Part shown: positions 55,122 through 64,000 of the stretch, piece after piece
Layout: each line of letters starts with the position of its first letter
How positions within the stretch are numbered: the stretch's first letter is position 1
Source: Pseudomonas borbori
GTDB taxonomy: Bacteria > Pseudomonadota > Gammaproteobacteria > Pseudomonadales > Pseudomonadaceae
DNA length: 64,000 nt
NCBI RefSeq assembly: GCF_900115555.1
Contig: NZ_FOWX01000003.1
Coordinates: 1-64,000, forward strand
Reading direction: 5' to 3'
Notes under the pieces: generated by a model
The model's database searches: none
The model's input: the letters and a program-made list of their open reading frames with translations, nothing else
What the model was told of the DNA's origin: nothing
Translations under genes and position numbers: made by a program

Positions 55122-56189
55122 ATGAGCAAGCCAAACAAAACCCCCAGCATTGTTGAGCGCTACCCGGAAGACACGCGCGAGGCAGCCGCCCTGCTGAAGC
55201 AGGCCGTGCCCTTGATGATGCGTCACGGCATCCCCCCCAACCCGCTGCACTACGCTCTTTGGTACACCTACAGCAAAGGCCAGGAGCCGGACCTCAATCG
55301 CCGCCTGGACAAGATCGTCACAGACTTCGACAGCTTTCCAGCGGAAGCAGCCACCAAACTGTTCCGCGACTACATCATTCGCCACGAACTCGAAGAAGCC
55401 CGCGCTGGCCAGCAACAAGTCATCGAACTGGTTGACGGCATCGAAGACGATGTTTCGCTCAGCGTGGCCGGCAGCCACAACTACCAAGTCAGCCTGCAAC
55501 AGGGCCTCGCCGCCCTGCAAGAGCCGATCATCGACGATCTGCCCAACGTATTGAACGACCTGCAACAAAGCACCCAACTGATGCAGGATCAGCAAGAGAA
55601 ATTTCTCTACCGCATACGTGCAGCGCAGAACGAGATCCAGCACCTGCGCGGCCAACTGGAACGCGCCCACGTCGCGGCAACCCTCGACAGCCTGACCCAG
55701 GTCTTCAACCGGCACGCCTTTACCCGCCTACTGGAACAGGCGCTCGCCGGCGAGCACAAGGGCGTAGCCCTGGTGATGCTGGATATCGACCACTTCAAGC
55801 AGTTCAACGACCAATACGGCCACCCACTGGGTGACCGGGTTCTGCAGCATGTCGGCCAACTACTGCGCGACGCCCTGCCACCGCGCGCCACTGCCGCACG
55901 CTACGGCGGCGAAGAGTTCTGCGTAATTCTTCGCGAGTGCTTCGACAGCCATAGCGCACACGCTTTCGCCGAAAGCCTGCGCATGAAAATCCAGTCACTG
56001 CGCATCAAAGTACGCCGCACCGACCAGGTGCTGGACAGCATCAGCGCCTCCTTCGGCTTCGCCCTGGCCAGACCTGGCGACAACCTGGAAAGCCTGCTTA
56101 CCCGCGCCGACGACGCGCTTTACCAGGCCAAACACAACGGCCGCAATCAGGTCCACCCCGAATCCCGCGAAAGCGCCATAAGCGCTTGA
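55122..56189 (+). CDS. GGDEF-domain diguanylate cyclase, 355 aa
   Basis: A long helical N-terminal region (about 1-185, with a coiled coil before the catalytic part) leads into a GGDEF domain starting DSLTQVFNRHAF. The active site reads ARYGGEEF, so it should make c-di-GMP. The inhibitory R-x-x-D site expected five residues earlier is not present. No membrane segment is seen, so it is cytosolic with unknown input. Confidence 0.9.
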   Translation: MSKPNKTPSIVERYPEDTREAAALLKQAVPLMMRHGIPPNPLHYALWYTYSKGQEPDLNRRLDKIVTDFDSFPAEAATKLFRDYIIRHELEEARAGQQQVIELVDGIEDDVSLSVAGSHNYQVSLQQGLAALQEPIIDDLPNVLNDLQQSTQLMQDQQEKFLYRIRAAQNEIQHLRGQLERAHVAATLDSLTQVFNRHAFTRLLEQALAGEHKGVALVMLDIDHFKQFNDQYGHPLGDRVLQHVGQLLRDALPPRATAARYGGEEFCVILRECFDSHSAHAFAESLRMKIQSLRIKVRRTDQVLDSISASFGFALARPGDNLESLLTRADDALYQAKHNGRNQVHPESRESAISA

Positions 56190-56356
56190 TTTGAGTAGCT
56201 CACCTCTTTGCTGTTAAATACGCCCCGTGCCGCTGCTCCGAGTCATGGATCAGCGCATAGGCCGATCACACGCGCATCCACAACGCCCTCAACTCAAGGC
56301 AATGCCCGTGCAACCGGCTCATCCTGGCGATCCTTTAATAAGTGAGCTCATTGAAT

Positions 56357-56956
56357 ATGTTGAAAATCGTCCACCTGCTAACGGGCCTCACCGCCCTGCT
56401 ACTGTCCTTTGTGCCAAGCCTCAGCAATACCACCCTGCCATTCCTACAACAGCCAGAGGCTCTGAGCCTTGCCTCGTTCGGCCTACTCAACCTGATCCTG
56501 GCACCGCAACTGCCTATCTGGCATTCGGGCCTGCGCCATCAACTGCAAAACCTGGTTTCTGCCCTGTTGATCCTGGGCACACTGCTGCAAGCCTTGATTC
56601 TGCTGGCCCCGTTACCAACGATCGCCGACCTGCCCGCCACCCTGTTCAGCCTGCTCACCGTGCTGGCCGCCGTACTGCTGCACCTGGCGACCAACCTGCG
56701 CCTGAAAGTCCGTGACAGCGCAGCACCACAGAACATGACCGACCGGGAAACCGGCACAGTCAAATGGTTCAACACCTCCAAAGGCTTCGGCTTCATTTCC
56801 CGCGACTCGGGTGACGATATCTTCGTGCACTTTCGCGCAATCCGCGGCGAGGGCCATCGGGTCCTGGTCGAAGGCCAGCGCGTCGAATTCTCCGTCATGC
56901 AGCGCGACAAGGGCCTGCAAGCGGAAGACGTGATTGCCTCCCCCGCCCGACGCTAG
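56357..56956 (+). CDS. membrane-anchored cold-shock-domain protein, 199 aa
   Basis: Four hydrophobic segments (about 1-22, 36-55, 65-85, 92-112) precede a C-terminal cold-shock domain (about 128-197) with RNP1 KGFGFI and RNP2 DIFVHF. The usual CspA is only about 70 aa. Position between the Dps-like/GGDEF genes and slyX matches a P. aeruginosa cold-shock gene (PA0961 region, from memory). I use the ATG at 56357; a GTG at 56342 is possible. It may bind RNA at the inner membrane. Confidence 0.82.
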   Translation: MLKIVHLLTGLTALLLSFVPSLSNTTLPFLQQPEALSLASFGLLNLILAPQLPIWHSGLRHQLQNLVSALLILGTLLQALILLAPLPTIADLPATLFSLLTVLAAVLLHLATNLRLKVRDSAAPQNMTDRETGTVKWFNTSKGFGFISRDSGDDIFVHFRAIRGEGHRVLVEGQRVEFSVMQRDKGLQAEDVIASPARR

Positions 56957-56970
56957 CCCCGACGCCAAAC

Positions 56971-56999
56971 AGAAAAGCCCGCAAAATGCGGGCTTTTCT
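56971..56999. terminator. bidirectional terminator between the csp gene and slyX
   Basis: AGAAAAGCCCGCA and TGCGGGCTTTTCT form a perfect 13-bp stem with an AAA loop. It serves the convergent genes on both sides. Confidence 0.9.
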
Positions 57000-57024
57000 G
57001 TTTATACGACATCGCCAGCCACCA

Positions 57025-57231
57025 TCAATAGTGAGGGGGTGGCACCTCATCTTCCGCAGCATCGAGCCGGCCACCTATTTCCTCCTGGCGCCTGGCCAGA
57101 GCCGCGACCTGCAACTGCAAGCGCTCCAACTCCCGCTGCTGAGTCACCAGCACATCGTTGAGCGCCTGAATGGTGTCATCCTGGAAAGCCAAACGGCTTT
57201 CCAGATCGGTAATTCGCTGCTCCGCATTCAT
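57025..57231 (-). CDS. slyX: SlyX-like protein, 68 aa
   Basis: A short coiled-coil protein (heptads through [20 protein letters not shown]) ending in an acidic/proline-rich PPPHY, the hallmark of SlyX. The function is unknown. It is three bases from the HIT gene, which precedes it in the same operon. Confidence 0.9.
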   Translation of the reverse strand: MNAEQRITDLESRLAFQDDTIQALNDVLVTQQRELERLQLQVAALARRQEEIGGRLDAAEDEVPPPHY

Positions 57232-57234
57232 CCC

Positions 57235-57660
57235 TCAATCCTCGATAAAACAGAAATTTTCAGCCAATACCAGGCGCAACCTGTCCTTGATCGCCAGCAC
57301 CTGCTCATCGCCATACGGCTGCGCAGGCAGTCTTCCCCACACCGGCGCCGGCCAGGCCGGATCGTCACGCCGCCGCGCGATCACATGCACATGCAGTTGA
57401 CTGACCACATTACCCAGGGTGGCAATGTTCATTTTGTCGGCGCCAAAGGCATCCTTGAGCGTCTCGGCCAGCATCGTGGCTTCTTGCCACAAGGCCTGCT
57501 GATCAAGGCCATCGAGCTGAAACAGCTCACTCACCTCCTCGCGCCTGGGCACCAGGATGAACCAGGGATAATTGGCATCATTCATCAACAACAAACGACA
57601 CAGCGGAAAATCCCCCACCGGCAGAGTGTCCTGCTGCAAACGCGAATCCAGAACGAACAT
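57235..57660 (-). CDS. HIT-family nucleotide-binding protein, 141 aa
   Basis: The histidine triad is visible as QLHVHVIARR near residue 95, the usual H-x-H-x-H region. Members hydrolyse nucleotide conjugates. The ATG at 57660 (MFVLDSRLQQDT) is the conserved start. The stop lies three bases upstream of slyX. Confidence 0.9.
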   Translation of the reverse strand: MFVLDSRLQQDTLPVGDFPLCRLLLMNDANYPWFILVPRREEVSELFQLDGLDQQALWQEATMLAETLKDAFGADKMNIATLGNVVSQLHVHVIARRRDDPAWPAPVWGRLPAQPYGDEQVLAIKDRLRLVLAENFCFIED

Positions 57661-58396
57661 AGGCACCCTCCTGCCAGACCATTGAATAGACAAAGCTTAG
57701 TGCCGATAGCGCAAACCCGACATGCCAAGCGACGGACCGGCAGCATACGCGGGAGCCGCAACGGATTCACCTCTACGCCCCAGCAGCCACCCCACACAGG
57801 CCAGCCATGCACGAGTACGGCGCAACAAGCCACGCACCATTCTCGCGCACGGTTTGTTTCCTAGCGTAATGGCAACCCCCACAAGCGTTACCACGACAAC
57901 CGAACGCCCCAGCCGAACGCCGCAAATACACATCGAGAGGCCTGTGTCACCAGCAATTTTCCCGCATACTTCATCCGTCATGACATGGCTGTAACCCCCA
58001 TGAAATCTGGCGACAACTCCTTTACAATGCGCACCAGAAGAAGCCGGCCCCTGCAAAAGCTCACCCCATGATCAAAGCTCGGCACCTTGAGCACGACTTT
58101 TGCTTTAAGCTACCGCGACGCCCGGGATACCGGGTCGCCAAGCTTCAAAACCCGGTTGCCAGCAACCAAAATTGCAGAATTCGTCGACGCTGCAAAACAC
58201 ACGCAGGAATCTACAGAATTGCGACATGTTTTATCGGATTTTGCGACATGACCGTGAACAAAGCGCAAGGAACAGATTGCAACTATCGCCAACTTTGGCT
58301 GCGTGCTATAAGTTAGCGCCGACACAAAAAGAAAGAGCTGTCCATATAACAAACAGTCGGACAGCGCAACTCTTCTAAACCAAAGGAGCAATCACG
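57661..58396. other. 736-bp gap upstream of oprD, with one doubtful minus-strand frame
   Basis: A minus-strand frame at 57697-57981 could code for 94 residues with one hydrophobic segment (SVVVVTLVGVAITLG), but it lacks a ribosome-binding site and known relatives, so I do not call it. The right half is AT-richer and contains direct TTGCGACATG repeats and a TATAAG -10-like box (58307-58312) for oprD. Confidence 0.5.
58219..58250 (-). promoter_or_regulatory. ArgR-like tandem site upstream of oprD
   Basis: TTGCGACATG occurs at 58219-58228 and 58241-58250, 22 bases apart. On the other strand these are TGTCGC half-sites followed by A-rich sequence, like the Pseudomonas ArgR consensus of tandem TGTCGC half-sites about two helical turns apart. 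oprD of P. aeruginosa is known to respond to arginine through ArgR. Confidence 0.6.
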
Positions 58397-59680
58397 ATGC
58401 AAGTGATGAAGTGGAGCGTAATCGCCCTCGCAGTAGCAGCGGGCAGTACCCAAATGGCAGTGGCCTCCAGCCAGTCCGAGTCCAAGGGCTTTCTGGAAGA
58501 CAGCACTTTCAATATTTTCAATCGCATCCTGTATCACAACCGCGATTTCCGTAACGGTGCCAGCAACGGCGCCAGCACTTCCGCCAACCCTGCGGGCTAT
58601 CGTGAAGAGACTGGCCTGGGCATCCGCCTGCTGGCTGAATCCGGCTTCACCCAAGGCACCGTTGGTGTCGGCGTAGACGCCCACTCCCTGTCCAGCATCA
58701 AGCTGGACAGCGGTCGCGGTCGTTTCGGTACCGGCCAGTTCGACCAGACCGATGACGGTCGCGGTGACGACACCCAGACCGAAGTGGGCGGCGCAATCAA
58801 GTTCCGCGTATCGGACACCGTACTGAAGTACGGCAACCAGTTCACTGCCAGCCCGGTCTTCAGCACCGACGACAGCCGCATCCTGCCTGAAGTTGCCACC
58901 GGCACCCTGCTGACCAGCAATGAGATCGAAGGCCTGGAACTGTCCGCTGGCCGCTTCACTGCCATGAGCAGCCAGACCAGCACCGATCGCGACACCTTTG
59001 CCTTGTCGTCCGCCAACATCGTTGGTGTCAGCTACAGCTTCACCGACAACTTCAGCGCCGCCATCCACGCCTCCGACGTCGAAGACCATTTCAAGAAGAC
59101 TTACGTCAACCTGAACTACAACCTGCCCCTGGGTGAAGATCAAGCACTGAACTTCGACCTCAACGGCTACAGAACCAACGACGATGGCCAGAAGCTCTCG
59201 GGCGACGTTGACAACAAGATCTGGAGCCTGGCAGCAGCCTACTCCCTGGGCGCTCACACCTTCACTTTGGCCCACCAGCGCTCCTCCGGTGATACCGCCT
59301 ACGCCTATGGCGTCGATGGCGGCGGCACCGTCTGGCTGGCCAACTCGGTTCAGTTCTCCGACTTCGACCGCGCGGACGAGGAATCCTGGCAGGCTCGCTA
59401 TGACCTGAACATGGCCACCTACGGCGTACCGGGCCTGAGCTTCATGACCCGCTACATCTACGGCGACAACATCGACACCGGCGTAGTCGGCGCCGACGAA
59501 GGTAAAGAGCACGAGTTCAACTTCGAAACCAAGTATGTGATCCAGGAAGGTGCCGCAAAAGACCTGTCGTTCCGCATTCGCAACTCCATCTGGCGCGCCA
59601 ACAGTGCCATGAATGACCACTACAGTGCGGACTTGAACGACTTCCGCCTGATCGTCGAATACCCGCTGAGCGTGTTGTAA
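58397..59680 (+). CDS. oprD: OprD-family porin for basic amino acids, 427 aa
   Basis: Signal peptide (about 1-24, ending AVASSQ), then an OprD barrel starting GFLEDSTFNIFNRILYHNRD. Strand motifs such as ESWQARYDLNMATYGVPGL match the porin at 28528. OprD takes up lysine and arginine and, in P. aeruginosa, carbapenems. Context next to HIT/slyX and a thioesterase-proS pair fits the oprD locus. An ArgR-like site lies upstream. Confidence 0.9.
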   Translation: MQVMKWSVIALAVAAGSTQMAVASSQSESKGFLEDSTFNIFNRILYHNRDFRNGASNGASTSANPAGYREETGLGIRLLAESGFTQGTVGVGVDAHSLSSIKLDSGRGRFGTGQFDQTDDGRGDDTQTEVGGAIKFRVSDTVLKYGNQFTASPVFSTDDSRILPEVATGTLLTSNEIEGLELSAGRFTAMSSQTSTDRDTFALSSANIVGVSYSFTDNFSAAIHASDVEDHFKKTYVNLNYNLPLGEDQALNFDLNGYRTNDDGQKLSGDVDNKIWSLAAAYSLGAHTFTLAHQRSSGDTAYAYGVDGGGTVWLANSVQFSDFDRADEESWQARYDLNMATYGVPGLSFMTRYIYGDNIDTGVVGADEGKEHEFNFETKYVIQEGAAKDLSFRIRNSIWRANSAMNDHYSADLNDFRLIVEYPLSVL

Positions 59681-59706
59681 TTCAGCTGTAATTCGTTAGC
59701 AATACG

Positions 59707-59736
59707 AAAAAGCCCGGCTTCTGCCGGGCTTTTTCT
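59707..59736. terminator. terminator after oprD
   Basis: AAAAAGCCCGGC pairs with GCCGGGCTTTTT around a short loop, flanked by A and T runs; usable from both strands. Confidence 0.88.
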
Positions 59737-59777
59737 TGCCTGCACTTACATATTGATCACTATTTAACCAACCACCA

Positions 59778-60194
59778 TCAAAGTGGCAAGGCGTAAGTTC
59801 CGGTGACATGCGCCACCAACTCTTCTGCATTGCCCAGCGAATACAACGACACTTCGCACACTGCCTGGCGCCGACTCAAACGTAATATTCGCGCCTCGGC
59901 CAACAAGTCCACCGGCCTGGGCTTGACCAGGAAGTTGATATTCAAATTGGAGGTCACCGCCATTTCCACGCGACCCAACCGCCCCAGCACCACCGCATAC
60001 ATGGCCGCGTCCGCCAGCGCCATGATGGTCGGCCCGGACAGGGTGCCACCGGGGCGCACCAACTTGGCATGAAAAGGCACCCGCGCGAGCACCCCCTGCG
60101 CATCCAGCCGGTCGATGCACAGCTCGATGTCCTCGGCCATGGGCAAACCCGCCCGGATCAGCGCCTGAACCTGTTCCGCCGTCAATACCGTCAC
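59778..60194 (-). CDS. PaaI-type hot-dog thioesterase, 138 aa
   Basis: The hot-dog fold motif [21 protein letters not shown] is that of the PaaI/4HBT group, acting on acyl-CoA esters of unknown identity. The GTG at 60194 (reads [10 protein letters not shown]) follows a GGAGGAGG site and is the best start. It is divergent from proS across 105 bases. Confidence 0.85.
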   Translation of the reverse strand: MTVLTAEQVQALIRAGLPMAEDIELCIDRLDAQGVLARVPFHAKLVRPGGTLSGPTIMALADAAMYAVVLGRLGRVEMAVTSNLNINFLVKPRPVDLLAEARILRLSRRQAVCEVSLYSLGNAEELVAHVTGTYALPL

Positions 60195-60299
60195 ACCCGC
60201 CTCCTCCTGAACCGCCTGCCTGCATCCTGTACGCCACAGTACAGGCACCGTACAATGCCGACCTATCAAAAGCCCTTGCAACCGACAAAACGGCCAATT

Positions 60300-62015
60300 A
60301 TGCGCACCAGTCAGTTCCTGCTCTCGACCCTCAAAGAAACCCCGTCCGATGCCGTGGTGATCAGCCACCAGCTGATGCTGCGCGCCGGCATGATCCGCAA
60401 GCTCGCCTCGGGCCTGTATACCTGGCTGCCGATGGGGCTGCGCGTGATGCGCAAGGTGGAAGCCATCGTCCGCGAGGAGATGAACGCCGCCGGCGCCCTC
60501 GAGGTGCTGATGCCGGCAATCCAGCCCGCCGAGTTGTGGCAGGAGTCGGGCCGCTGGGAGCAATACGGCCCCGAGCTGCTGCGCCTGAAGGACCGTCACG
60601 GCCGCGAGTTCTGCGTCGGCCCGACCCACGAAGAAGTGATCACCGATCTGGCGCGCAACGAATTGAGCAGCTACAAGCAGTTACCGCTCAACCTGTACCA
60701 GATCCAGACCAAGTTCCGCGACGAGATCCGCCCGCGCTTCGGCCTGATGCGCGGCCGTGAGTTCATCATGAAGGACGCCTACTCCTTCCATGTCGACCAG
60801 GCGTCGCTGCAAGCGACCTATGACCGCATGCACCAGGCCTACTGCAACATATTCACCCGCCTGGGCCTGAATTTCCGTCCGGTGCAGGCCGATACCGGTT
60901 CGATCGGCGGCACCGGCTCCCATGAGTTCCACGTCCTGGCCGAATCCGGCGAAGACGATATCGCCTTCAGCGACAGCTCCGACTACGCCGCCAATATCGA
61001 GAAGGCCGAAGCCATTCCGCGCGAAACCGTGCGCGGCGCAGCGAGCGAAGCCTTGCGCCTGATCGAGACCCCGAACACCAAGACCATCGCCGACCTGGTG
61101 GAGGGTTTCGACCTGCCCATCGAAAAAACCATCAAGACCCTGGTGGTGCATGGCGCCGAAGCCGGCACCCTGATCGCCCTGATCATCCGTGGCGACCACG
61201 AACTGAACGAGATCAAGGCAGCCAACCTGGAGCAGGTGGCCAGTCCGCTGGTCATGGCCTCGGAAGCCGAGCTGCGCGACGCCATCGGCGCCGGTGCCGG
61301 CTCCCTCGGCCCGCTGAATCTGCCACTGCCATGCATCGTCGATCGCTCGGTCGCCCTGATGAGCGATTTCGCCATCGGCGCCAATATCGACGACAAGCAC
61401 TACTTTGGCGTGAACTGGGAGCGCGACCTGCCCCTGCCGATGGTCGCCGACCTGCGCAACGTGGTCGCTGGCGACCCGAGCCCGGACGGCCAGGGCACGC
61501 TGGAGATCAAGCGCGGCATCGAAGTCGGGCACATCTTCCAGCTGGGCAGCAAATACAGCGAAGCGCTGAACTGCACCGTGATGGGCGAGAATGGCAAGCC
61601 GACGACCCTGACCATGGGCTGCTACGGCATCGGCGTATCGCGCGTGGTTGCCGCCGCCATCGAGCAGAATAACGACGAGCGCGGCATTCTCTGGAACGAC
61701 ACCTTGGCGCCGTTCCAGATCGCCCTGGTGCCGTTGCGCTATGAAACCGACGCCGTACGGGAAACCACCGACCGACTCTATGCCGACCTGACAGCTGCCG
61801 GCTTCGAAGTGCTGCTCGATGACCGTGACAAAAAGACCAGTCCGGGCATCAAATTCGCAGACATGGAGTTGATCGGCATCCCGCACCGTATCGTGATCAG
61901 CGATCGCGGCCTGGCCGAAGGCAATCTGGAATACAAGAGCCGCCAGGAAACCGAGGCTCAGGTGGTTGCCGTCGCCGACATCATGTCCTTCATCCACGCA
62001 CGTATCCGCCGCTGA
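60300..62015 (+). CDS. proS: prolyl-tRNA synthetase, 571 aa
   Basis: The bacterial-type ProRS has class II motifs 1-3 ([20 protein letters not shown] and [20 protein letters not shown]) and a central INS editing domain (about 225-400) that removes Ala-tRNA-Pro. The ATG at 60300 ([15 protein letters not shown]) is the conserved start. Confidence 0.97.
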   Translation: MRTSQFLLSTLKETPSDAVVISHQLMLRAGMIRKLASGLYTWLPMGLRVMRKVEAIVREEMNAAGALEVLMPAIQPAELWQESGRWEQYGPELLRLKDRHGREFCVGPTHEEVITDLARNELSSYKQLPLNLYQIQTKFRDEIRPRFGLMRGREFIMKDAYSFHVDQASLQATYDRMHQAYCNIFTRLGLNFRPVQADTGSIGGTGSHEFHVLAESGEDDIAFSDSSDYAANIEKAEAIPRETVRGAASEALRLIETPNTKTIADLVEGFDLPIEKTIKTLVVHGAEAGTLIALIIRGDHELNEIKAANLEQVASPLVMASEAELRDAIGAGAGSLGPLNLPLPCIVDRSVALMSDFAIGANIDDKHYFGVNWERDLPLPMVADLRNVVAGDPSPDGQGTLEIKRGIEVGHIFQLGSKYSEALNCTVMGENGKPTTLTMGCYGIGVSRVVAAAIEQNNDERGILWNDTLAPFQIALVPLRYETDAVRETTDRLYADLTAAGFEVLLDDRDKKTSPGIKFADMELIGIPHRIVISDRGLAEGNLEYKSRQETEAQVVAVADIMSFIHARIRR

Positions 62016-62039
62016 TTTCAGCCTTTTATAAGAGCCGTC

Positions 62040-62993
62040 ATGTTCAAACGAAGCACCCCAGGCCTTGTCGGCGCCGCACTCTGCGGCGCCCTCTTTTTGA
62101 GTGGCTGCGCCAACCAGTTGCCGCAACGCAGCGAACATGAGGAGCGCGTCGAGCGCAAACTGCTGGATCACAGCCTGCAAATCGACATCGGCGAGCCGCG
62201 CGTACTGGAACTGCCGCAACGACGGGTGCGGGTGCACGAACAGAAGACCTTCGAGGTGACCGCCTTCGAGGTCAGCCGTCGCTACGACCGCTACACGCCT
62301 TACCAACCCTGGCGCGAACTCTACGAAGTACCGCTGGGCGCAGTTGCCGTAATCGCCGGCATCGGCGCCAACGCACTCAACGTGGTGCTGCTCGGCAGGC
62401 TGCCGGACAGCGCCACCAAAGACTGGATCAGCTATGGCTTCGCCGGGCTCAATCCGCTCATGAACGTCGAGTCCAACGGACGCTCGCAGCAGAACCTCGC
62501 CAGCCTCGACGAGCAACGCCAGGACGCCCGCATGGAATACTCCAGCCTGCCCTGGGCCGAGCGCTCGGTACGGGTCAAAGCCAACGAACAAACCCATGAG
62601 CTGCTGACCGACCGCAATGGCGTTCTACGCCTCAACCTGCTCGACAGTCCCTTTGCCGAGCAGGATGTCAGCCGCATCGGCACCTTGCAGCTGAGCGTCG
62701 AAGACCCGCAAGGCTCGACCCGGGCGGATGCCGCCTTATTGGTCAGCCGCACCTTGCGCGGCAAGCTGCAGGAAGCGCATAAGCTGATCTACGATGATCT
62801 GGAAGACGACGAGGTCGAACAGTGGGTGCACCGGGTCAAGCGCTTGTCCGAGCTGGGCCTGGAGGAAGAAGCCAGCGAGCTAGAACAGAGCCTGATCGAA
62901 CTGACCCGCAACGACCCCGAACTGCAGGAAAGCTTCCTGCTGGCCCTGATGCGCGATGCCGGGCGCCTGGTTGCCGACCCCGGCAACGACTGA
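62040..62993 (+). CDS. predicted lipoprotein of unknown function, 317 aa
   Basis: A signal peptide ends in LSGC with lipidation at C23. The following region is basic and polar with a hydrophobic segment at about 98-115 (LGAVAVIAGIGANALNVVLL). No family is recognised. It is 25 bases after proS and nine bases before a lytic transglycosylase gene, in the same direction, suggesting an envelope-related operon. Confidence 0.8.
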   Translation: MFKRSTPGLVGAALCGALFLSGCANQLPQRSEHEERVERKLLDHSLQIDIGEPRVLELPQRRVRVHEQKTFEVTAFEVSRRYDRYTPYQPWRELYEVPLGAVAVIAGIGANALNVVLLGRLPDSATKDWISYGFAGLNPLMNVESNGRSQQNLASLDEQRQDARMEYSSLPWAERSVRVKANEQTHELLTDRNGVLRLNLLDSPFAEQDVSRIGTLQLSVEDPQGSTRADAALLVSRTLRGKLQEAHKLIYDDLEDDEVEQWVHRVKRLSELGLEEEASELEQSLIELTRNDPELQESFLLALMRDAGRLVADPGND

Positions 62994-63001
62994 ACGCGAG
63001 C

Positions 63002-63574
63002 ATGGCCTTGCGCCTGTGCCTGACCCTGCTGCTGACGCTGCTGTGCCTGCCCGGCCATGCCAGCCTGCGCCAGGCACCCGAGCCGGAACTGCGTACGCTG
63101 CTGCAGCGCACGGTAGCCGAGGCCGACAGTTTCCAGGACCGCTTCGATGCCGAGGTCTGGCTGCTGGACATGTCGACCCGCCTGACCCGCTACATCCCTG
63201 CCGCCGAAGAACGTCTGAGCCTGCTCCGGCTGGTGCACCGCGAAGCCAGCAAGGCCGGCTTGCGCCCCGACCTGGTTCTGGCCCTGATCCACACGGAAAG
63301 CCATTTCGACCGCTTCGCCATTTCCTCGGCCGGCGCCCAGGGCATGATGCAGGTGATGCCTTTCTGGAAAGCCGAACTCGGTCGCCCGCAGGACAACCTC
63401 ACCGATAACGCCACCAATCTGCGCTACGGCTGCACCATCCTCAGCTTCTATCTGCGCAAAGAGAACGGCAACCTGAGCCGCGCCCTGGCGCGCTACAACG
63501 GCAGCCTCGGCAAACAGGCCTATCCGGCCAAGGTCATCGGTTTCTGGCACGACTTCTGGTACGTCAAGCCGTGA
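63002..63574 (+). CDS. lytic transglycosylase with SLT domain, 190 aa
   Basis: After a signal peptide (1-20) comes a family 1 SLT domain. The catalytic Glu is E99 in LIHTESHFDRFA, followed by SSAGAQGMMQVMP and ARYNGSLG. It would cut glycan strands of peptidoglycan to anhydromuropeptides. The ATG at 63002 lies nine bases from the lipoprotein stop. Confidence 0.9.
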   Translation: MALRLCLTLLLTLLCLPGHASLRQAPEPELRTLLQRTVAEADSFQDRFDAEVWLLDMSTRLTRYIPAAEERLSLLRLVHREASKAGLRPDLVLALIHTESHFDRFAISSAGAQGMMQVMPFWKAELGRPQDNLTDNATNLRYGCTILSFYLRKENGNLSRALARYNGSLGKQAYPAKVIGFWHDFWYVKP

Positions 63575-63749
63575 TTCGCGGATGGCTGGACCCATCCGGG
63601 AAATCCCAAGTTCATGTGCAAGGTCTGTCGCATCGTAGGGTGGATCGGGGCGCGTAGCTGACGTTTTACCCATCTACCAACGGCGATGGCAGCGAATGAA
63701 TAAGGCGTCATCCACCCACAGCTCTCGTAGCCCAGGCCACTTTAAGCCA

Positions 63750-64000
63750 TCAGCGCCGCACGATGAACCCAGTGATCCCTTGCAACGCCTGTTCCTCCAG
63801 CGCGAGCGCGGTGACCTTGGCCTTCGCCGGCCCTTGTTCCAGCCAGGCGGCCAGTTCGCGCACCGCGGGCTCCTCACCTTCGAGCAACACCTCGACGCGA
63901 CCGTCGCCGAGGTTACGCACCCAGCCATCCACATCCAGGCGTTCGGCTTGTTCGGCAGTGGCCTGGCGGAAGAACACCCCCTGCACCCGACCACTGACAT
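63750..64000 (-). CDS. acyP: acylphosphatase, 5' end beyond the window
   Basis: The frame is open to the window end and reads VSGRVQGVFFRQATAEQAER, the acylphosphatase signature with the phosphate-loop Arg. Later comes DVDGWVRNLGDGRVEVLLEG. It cleaves acyl phosphates. About 10-12 N-terminal residues are missing. Confidence 0.9.
   Translation of the reverse strand, partial: VSGRVQGVFFRQATAEQAERLDVDGWVRNLGDGRVEVLLEGEEPAVRELAAWLEQGPAKAKVTALALEEQALQGITGFIVRR

Noticed and set aside
57697-57981. 94-codon frame with one hydrophobic segment upstream of the HIT gene
   Set aside because: No ribosome-binding site and no family; kept only as a note for the gap.

Overview
The window reads as a chromosomal segment of a Pseudomonas or a close relative. 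The evidence is high GC in the core, Pseudomonas gene orders (dapA-bamC-purC with gcvR, bcp, perM, tusA-like, bepA and nadA; queC-queE-cpoB-pal-tolBARQ-ybgC-ruvBAC-yebC-aspS; slyX-HIT-oprD-thioesterase-proS), two OprD-family porins and a beta-ketoadipate pathway under PcaR and BenR.

Region 1 (1-9510) is the int-proximal part of an integrated element of lower and more variable GC. Its right end abuts the 3' end of a tRNA-Ser(CGA) gene: tRNA-Ser, TTTGCCCCCA repeats, tyrosine integrase, excisionase-like protein, and a double-HTH repressor with a dead S24-like domain. Divergent from the repressor is a homologue of the anti-CRISPR AcrVA2. Further left are a frameshifted HTH relic, a cluster of TTATCACGTGATAA palindromes, a minus-strand block of small unknown genes (including a tandem paralogue pair), a metallophosphoesterase whose C-terminus has been replaced by the tail of a BrxL-type (BREX) Lon-like protein, and the 3' remnant of an IS3-family transposase. 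The left end of the element lies outside the window.

Region 2 (9511-18420) is core: tRNA-Ser, purC (in the long form, unusual for Pseudomonas), bamC, dapA, gcvR, bcp, perM, a TusA-like protein, bepA and nadA.

Region 3 (18532-41392) is an aromatic catabolic block, entirely on the minus strand. BenR activates benABCD (benzoate to catechol), followed by benK, catBCA (catechol to 3-oxoadipate enol-lactone), benE, a BenF-like porin and a livJHMGF-type ABC importer. Below these lie a short chemoreceptor-like protein and pcaIJFD, which takes the enol-lactone through 3-oxoadipate to succinyl-CoA and acetyl-CoA. The IclR regulator PcaR sits at the upstream end. Paired PcaR operators with identical spacing precede pcaI and pcaR, XylS/BenR-type boxes precede benA, and A-rich Crc/Hfq-like motifs mark five translation starts. 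catR, pcaHG and pcaBC are absent.

Region 4 (41793-64000) is core again: tRNA-Lys(UUU), queC, queE, the Tol-Pal operon, ruvBAC, yebC, aspS, a Dps-like protein, a GGDEF protein, a membrane-anchored cold-shock protein, slyX, a HIT protein, an OprD porin with an ArgR-like operator, a thioesterase, proS, a lipoprotein, a lytic transglycosylase and a truncated acylphosphatase gene.
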